This document shows, in pieces, positions 61,852-64,000 of a DNA stretch of 64,000 nucleotides. The position numbers and the translations under genes are program-made. The notes beneath the pieces were generated by a model. That model did no database searches, had not been told where the DNA came from, and was given only the letters and a program-made list of their open reading frames with translations. The DNA lies in the NCBI RefSeq assembly GCF_001434255.1, contig NZ_AZEY01000090.1:157792-221791 (forward strand). The letters run 5' to 3'. Each line of letters opens with the position of its first letter. The stretch's first letter is position 1. Source of the DNA: Lentilactobacillus diolivorans DSM 14421 (GTDB lineage: Bacteria > Bacillota > Bacilli > Lactobacillales > Lactobacillaceae).

Positions 61852-62189
61852 TTTTCTTTTTGATGACATTCGAACTGATCTATATCCAAACAGGTATTAG
61901 TTGTTTTTCCAACTATCAGATTTGAAAATTTTTTCCTATCTGACTGGTAATGTCCAAGCAAGAATTTTAATTTGTGGTGGCATTTGCGATGACTTGCAAT
62001 TGTCAGATCATTAAATTGCAGCATATCGTAAGGAGCTATTTTTAATCAAGTGGCCTACATTTTGAGTGTTAAGTATTTCTTTAGCAATTCTAGTTAAAAT
62101 ATAAATCCTTTTTAAGTTTCCGCACCGCTCCTTAATGGATATATCAGTTGTGATACAATGTTTGAGTATCCATAAAAGGAGTATTTTTT

Positions 62190-64000
62190 ATGAACAACAA
62201 ATCGAAGAGATCATCCAAGAAATGGGTTGGGCCGATGTTCAGGCGGCTCAATCGTTTTTGTCGAAAGTTTCATTTAGTAAAATGGTTAGCAGTTCTTTTT
62301 CTAACAGTCATGTTGGCGATGAGTACTTATCTCGTTTTCCTGGCTAAGACTGCTCATGTGCAGAATCTGGAATCTTCACTTGCCAAAACAACCGAAATAT
62401 TTGATGCTAGTAATCATAAGGCTGGCGAATTGTATGCCCAAAAGGGGACTTATGTTCATCTTAATCGGGTCTCAAAAAATATTCCTAAAGCGGTTTTATC
62501 AACCGAGGATCGTGATTTCTATCATGAACACGGATTTTCGATCAAAGGAATTGGTCGGGCGGTGTTCTTATTAGTTAAGAATAAGTTACTTCATCGAGAT
62601 TATATTAGCGGTGGGGGTAGTACTTTAACGCAGCAACTCGTTAAAAATGCGTATCTTTCTCAAGAACAGACAATGACCCGTAAACTAAAAGAATTATTTT
62701 TAGCGATTCAAGTTGAAAATGTTTATTCGAAGAAAGAGATTTTGACAATGTATCTAAACAATGCCTATTTTGGAAACGGCGTTTGGGGGGTTCAAGATGC
62801 TTCTCAAAAGTATTTTGGTCAAAACGCAGTTGACCTATCAGTTCCTGATGCGGCTGTATTGGCGGGGATGTTGACGTCACCTAGTGCCTATAATCCAATT
62901 GATCATCCCAAGGCGGCGAAATGGCGGCGAAATGTTGTTTTGCAGCTCATGGTGGAAAACAATCAGTTAACGCAAGCTCAGGCCAATTACTATAAGAAAA
63001 CACCGATTGTTGTCAGAGATACTTATGTCCGCAAAGATGGCTATAAGTACCCTTACTATTTTGATGCTGTTATTGATGAGGCAATTAGTAAATACGGTTT
63101 AACTGAATCTGAGATTATGAATCGTGGTTATCGGATTTACACCAACTTGAATCAATCGCAACAACAAGCAATGCAGACCACTTATAATAATGATGCTCTA
63201 TTTCCATCTAATGCGGCTGATGGAACAGAAGTTCAATCTGCTTCAATTGGCGTTTCACCGACAACAGGTGGTGTGACAGCGGTTGTTGGTGGTCGTGGTA
63301 AACATGTTTTCCGTGGCTTTGATCGTGCTTCACAAATCAAACGTCAGCCCGGATCGACAATGAAGCCATTGGCGGTTTATACGCCCGCACTAGAGGCAGG
63401 GTATAAATTTGATTCCGAACTGGTTGACAAGAAAAAATCATATGGGTCTAATCATTACACACCTAAGAATTACAATAATGTCTATCAAGGTAAGGTGCCA
63501 ATGTATCAGGCGGTTGCTCAGAGTATGAATGCACCGGCGGTTTGGCTGCTTAATCAAATCGGCGTTAATCGTGGTTATCAATCGGTAAAGGACTTTAATT
63601 TACCAGTAACCAAGAAAGATAAAAATTTGGCTTTGGCACTGGGCGGTTTGTCTGGTGGCGTTTCACCGCAGCAGATGGCAGGCGCCTACACAGCTTTTGC
63701 AAATGGTGGTAAGATCGTTAAACCGTTTTATATTAGAAAAATCGTGGATTCAACCGGGAAAGTGATTGTTGACAATACAGCAAAGCAACAGGGACGACAG
63801 ATCATGTCCGCATCAGTTGCCAAGCAAATGACCAGTATGATGCTGGGCGTCTTCAATAATGGGACCGGTGTTGATGCCAAGCCATATGGCTATTCGGTTG
63901 CCGGTAAGACTGGAAGTACCGAGGCTGATAATACCGGTTCCTCCGATGCAACAAAAGATAAATGGATTATTGGGTATACTCCTGATTTGGTCGTTGCAAC
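62190..64000 (+). CDS. Class A penicillin-binding protein, 3' end outside the window
   Basis: A bifunctional peptidoglycan synthase; 603 codons are visible and the frame is still open at the window edge. There is a basic cytoplasmic head and a transmembrane anchor at about residues 31-52. The GT51 glycosyltransferase domain starts with Glu106 and Asp107 (STEDRDFYHEHG) and continues with GGGSTLTQQLVKN. The transpeptidase motifs are Ser389-Thr-Met-Lys392 (PGSTMKP), Ser445-Met-Asn447 and Lys573-Thr-Gly-Ser576. It is nearest to the PBP1a/PBP2a group. AAGGAG lies 7 nt before the ATG. It would build the wall from the Lys-D-Asp precursors made by the 52-58 kb operon. Confidence 0.93.
   Translation, partial: MNNKSKRSSKKWVGPMFRRLNRFCRKFHLVKWLAVLFLTVMLAMSTYLVFLAKTAHVQNLESSLAKTTEIFDASNHKAGELYAQKGTYVHLNRVSKNIPKAVLSTEDRDFYHEHGFSIKGIGRAVFLLVKNKLLHRDYISGGGSTLTQQLVKNAYLSQEQTMTRKLKELFLAIQVENVYSKKEILTMYLNNAYFGNGVWGVQDASQKYFGQNAVDLSVPDAAVLAGMLTSPSAYNPIDHPKAAKWRRNVVLQLMVENNQLTQAQANYYKKTPIVVRDTYVRKDGYKYPYYFDAVIDEAISKYGLTESEIMNRGYRIYTNLNQSQQQAMQTTYNNDALFPSNAADGTEVQSASIGVSPTTGGVTAVVGGRGKHVFRGFDRASQIKRQPGSTMKPLAVYTPALEAGYKFDSELVDKKKSYGSNHYTPKNYNNVYQGKVPMYQAVAQSMNAPAVWLLNQIGVNRGYQSVKDFNLPVTKKDKNLALALGGLSGGVSPQQMAGAYTAFANGGKIVKPFYIRKIVDSTGKVIVDNTAKQQGRQIMSASVAKQMTSMMLGVFNNGTGVDAKPYGYSVAGKTGSTEADNTGSSDATKDKWIIGYTPDLVVA

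Noticed and set aside
61856-62160. A possible decayed gene between argS and the PBP gene
   Set aside because: I found no frame longer than chance and no recognisable protein fragment on either strand; only a likely promoter region for the PBP gene remains.
62135-62574. Two short open frames (62135-62347 and 62356-62574) before and inside the last gene
   Set aside because: They lie in other frames of the class A PBP gene, whose own frame from ATG 62190 is open to the window edge with all GT51 and transpeptidase motifs.
1-64000. CRISPR arrays
   Set aside because: The many repeats are dispersed palindromes in intergenic gaps, not regularly spaced direct repeats with spacers, and no cas gene is present.
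7090-64000. Bacteriocin locus suggested by the CPBP protease and secreted proteins
   Set aside because: No double-glycine leader peptide, dedicated bacteriocin exporter or three-component regulator is visible near 36.4 kb.

Overview
The window is ordinary low-GC Firmicutes chromosome and almost certainly Lactobacillaceae. The evidence is a translation-type SMK (SAM-III) box in front of metK, T-box leaders, an Asp23/Gls24 operon, PepV, frequent TTG/GTG starts behind strong ribosome binding sites, and a gene set for an L-Lys-D-Asp (or D-Asn) peptidoglycan cross-bridge. Genus cannot be fixed from the sequence alone. I see no rRNA, prophage, CRISPR array or transposase gene. One non-autonomous MITE-like insertion is present, together with a large family of palindromic intergenic repeats.

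Layout. 1-3.6 kb: tRNA-Asn, a DUF960-like protein, a LicD-type transferase, a MarR regulator and a YdcF-like membrane protein. 4.1-6.2 kb: the envelope-stress operon glsB-amaP-DUF2273-two Asp23/Gls24 proteins. 6.6-11.8 kb: nicotinamidase, a T-box-controlled amino acid permease, a CorA-type transporter and three unknowns. 12-19.2 kb: SMK-metK, a drug exporter, mnmM with a PAP2 phosphatase, and T-box-leuS. 19.4-30 kb: acyltransferase, MurJ-type flippase, NAD(P)HX dehydratase, PepV, universal stress protein, two tandem DUF1835 paralogues, deoxynucleoside kinase and a Cof hydrolase. 29.9-37.1 kb: GH65 phosphorylase with beta-phosphoglucomutase, MscL, a secreted sedolisin (S53) and a CPBP membrane protease. 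37.2-43.5 kb: a cluster that looks like murein-peptide salvage (P1 peptidase, C39-like hydrolase, solitary OppA-like binding protein, dipeptide epimerase, NlpC/P60 endopeptidase, serine hydrolase). 43.8-47.1 kb: OhrR-type regulator, YjdF-like protein, tRNA-Leu, a lipoprotein and a second universal stress protein. 47.2-51.8 kb: a T-box operon with a complete amino acid ABC transporter plus a UroD-superfamily protein carrying methyltransferase-type zinc ligands. 52.4-57.9 kb: asnB - Lys-type murE - D-aspartate ligase - aspartate racemase. 58-64 kb: YisL-like protein, tRNA-Gly, SDR, T-box-argS and a class A penicillin-binding protein cut by the window end.

Three themes tie the region together. 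Sulfur amino acids: metK is under a SAM-sensing SMK box, and the 47.6-51.8 kb operon is under a T-box whose specifier reads best as ATG (Met). The zinc methyltransferase-like last gene of that operon makes it my best candidate for an undescribed route to methionine. Cell wall: cross-bridge synthesis, muropeptide salvage, MurJ and a class A PBP are all here. Intergenic repeats: three interlocking palindrome types (called A, B and C here) fill most gaps between convergent genes, occur in a fixed order, and show compensatory changes between their arms.
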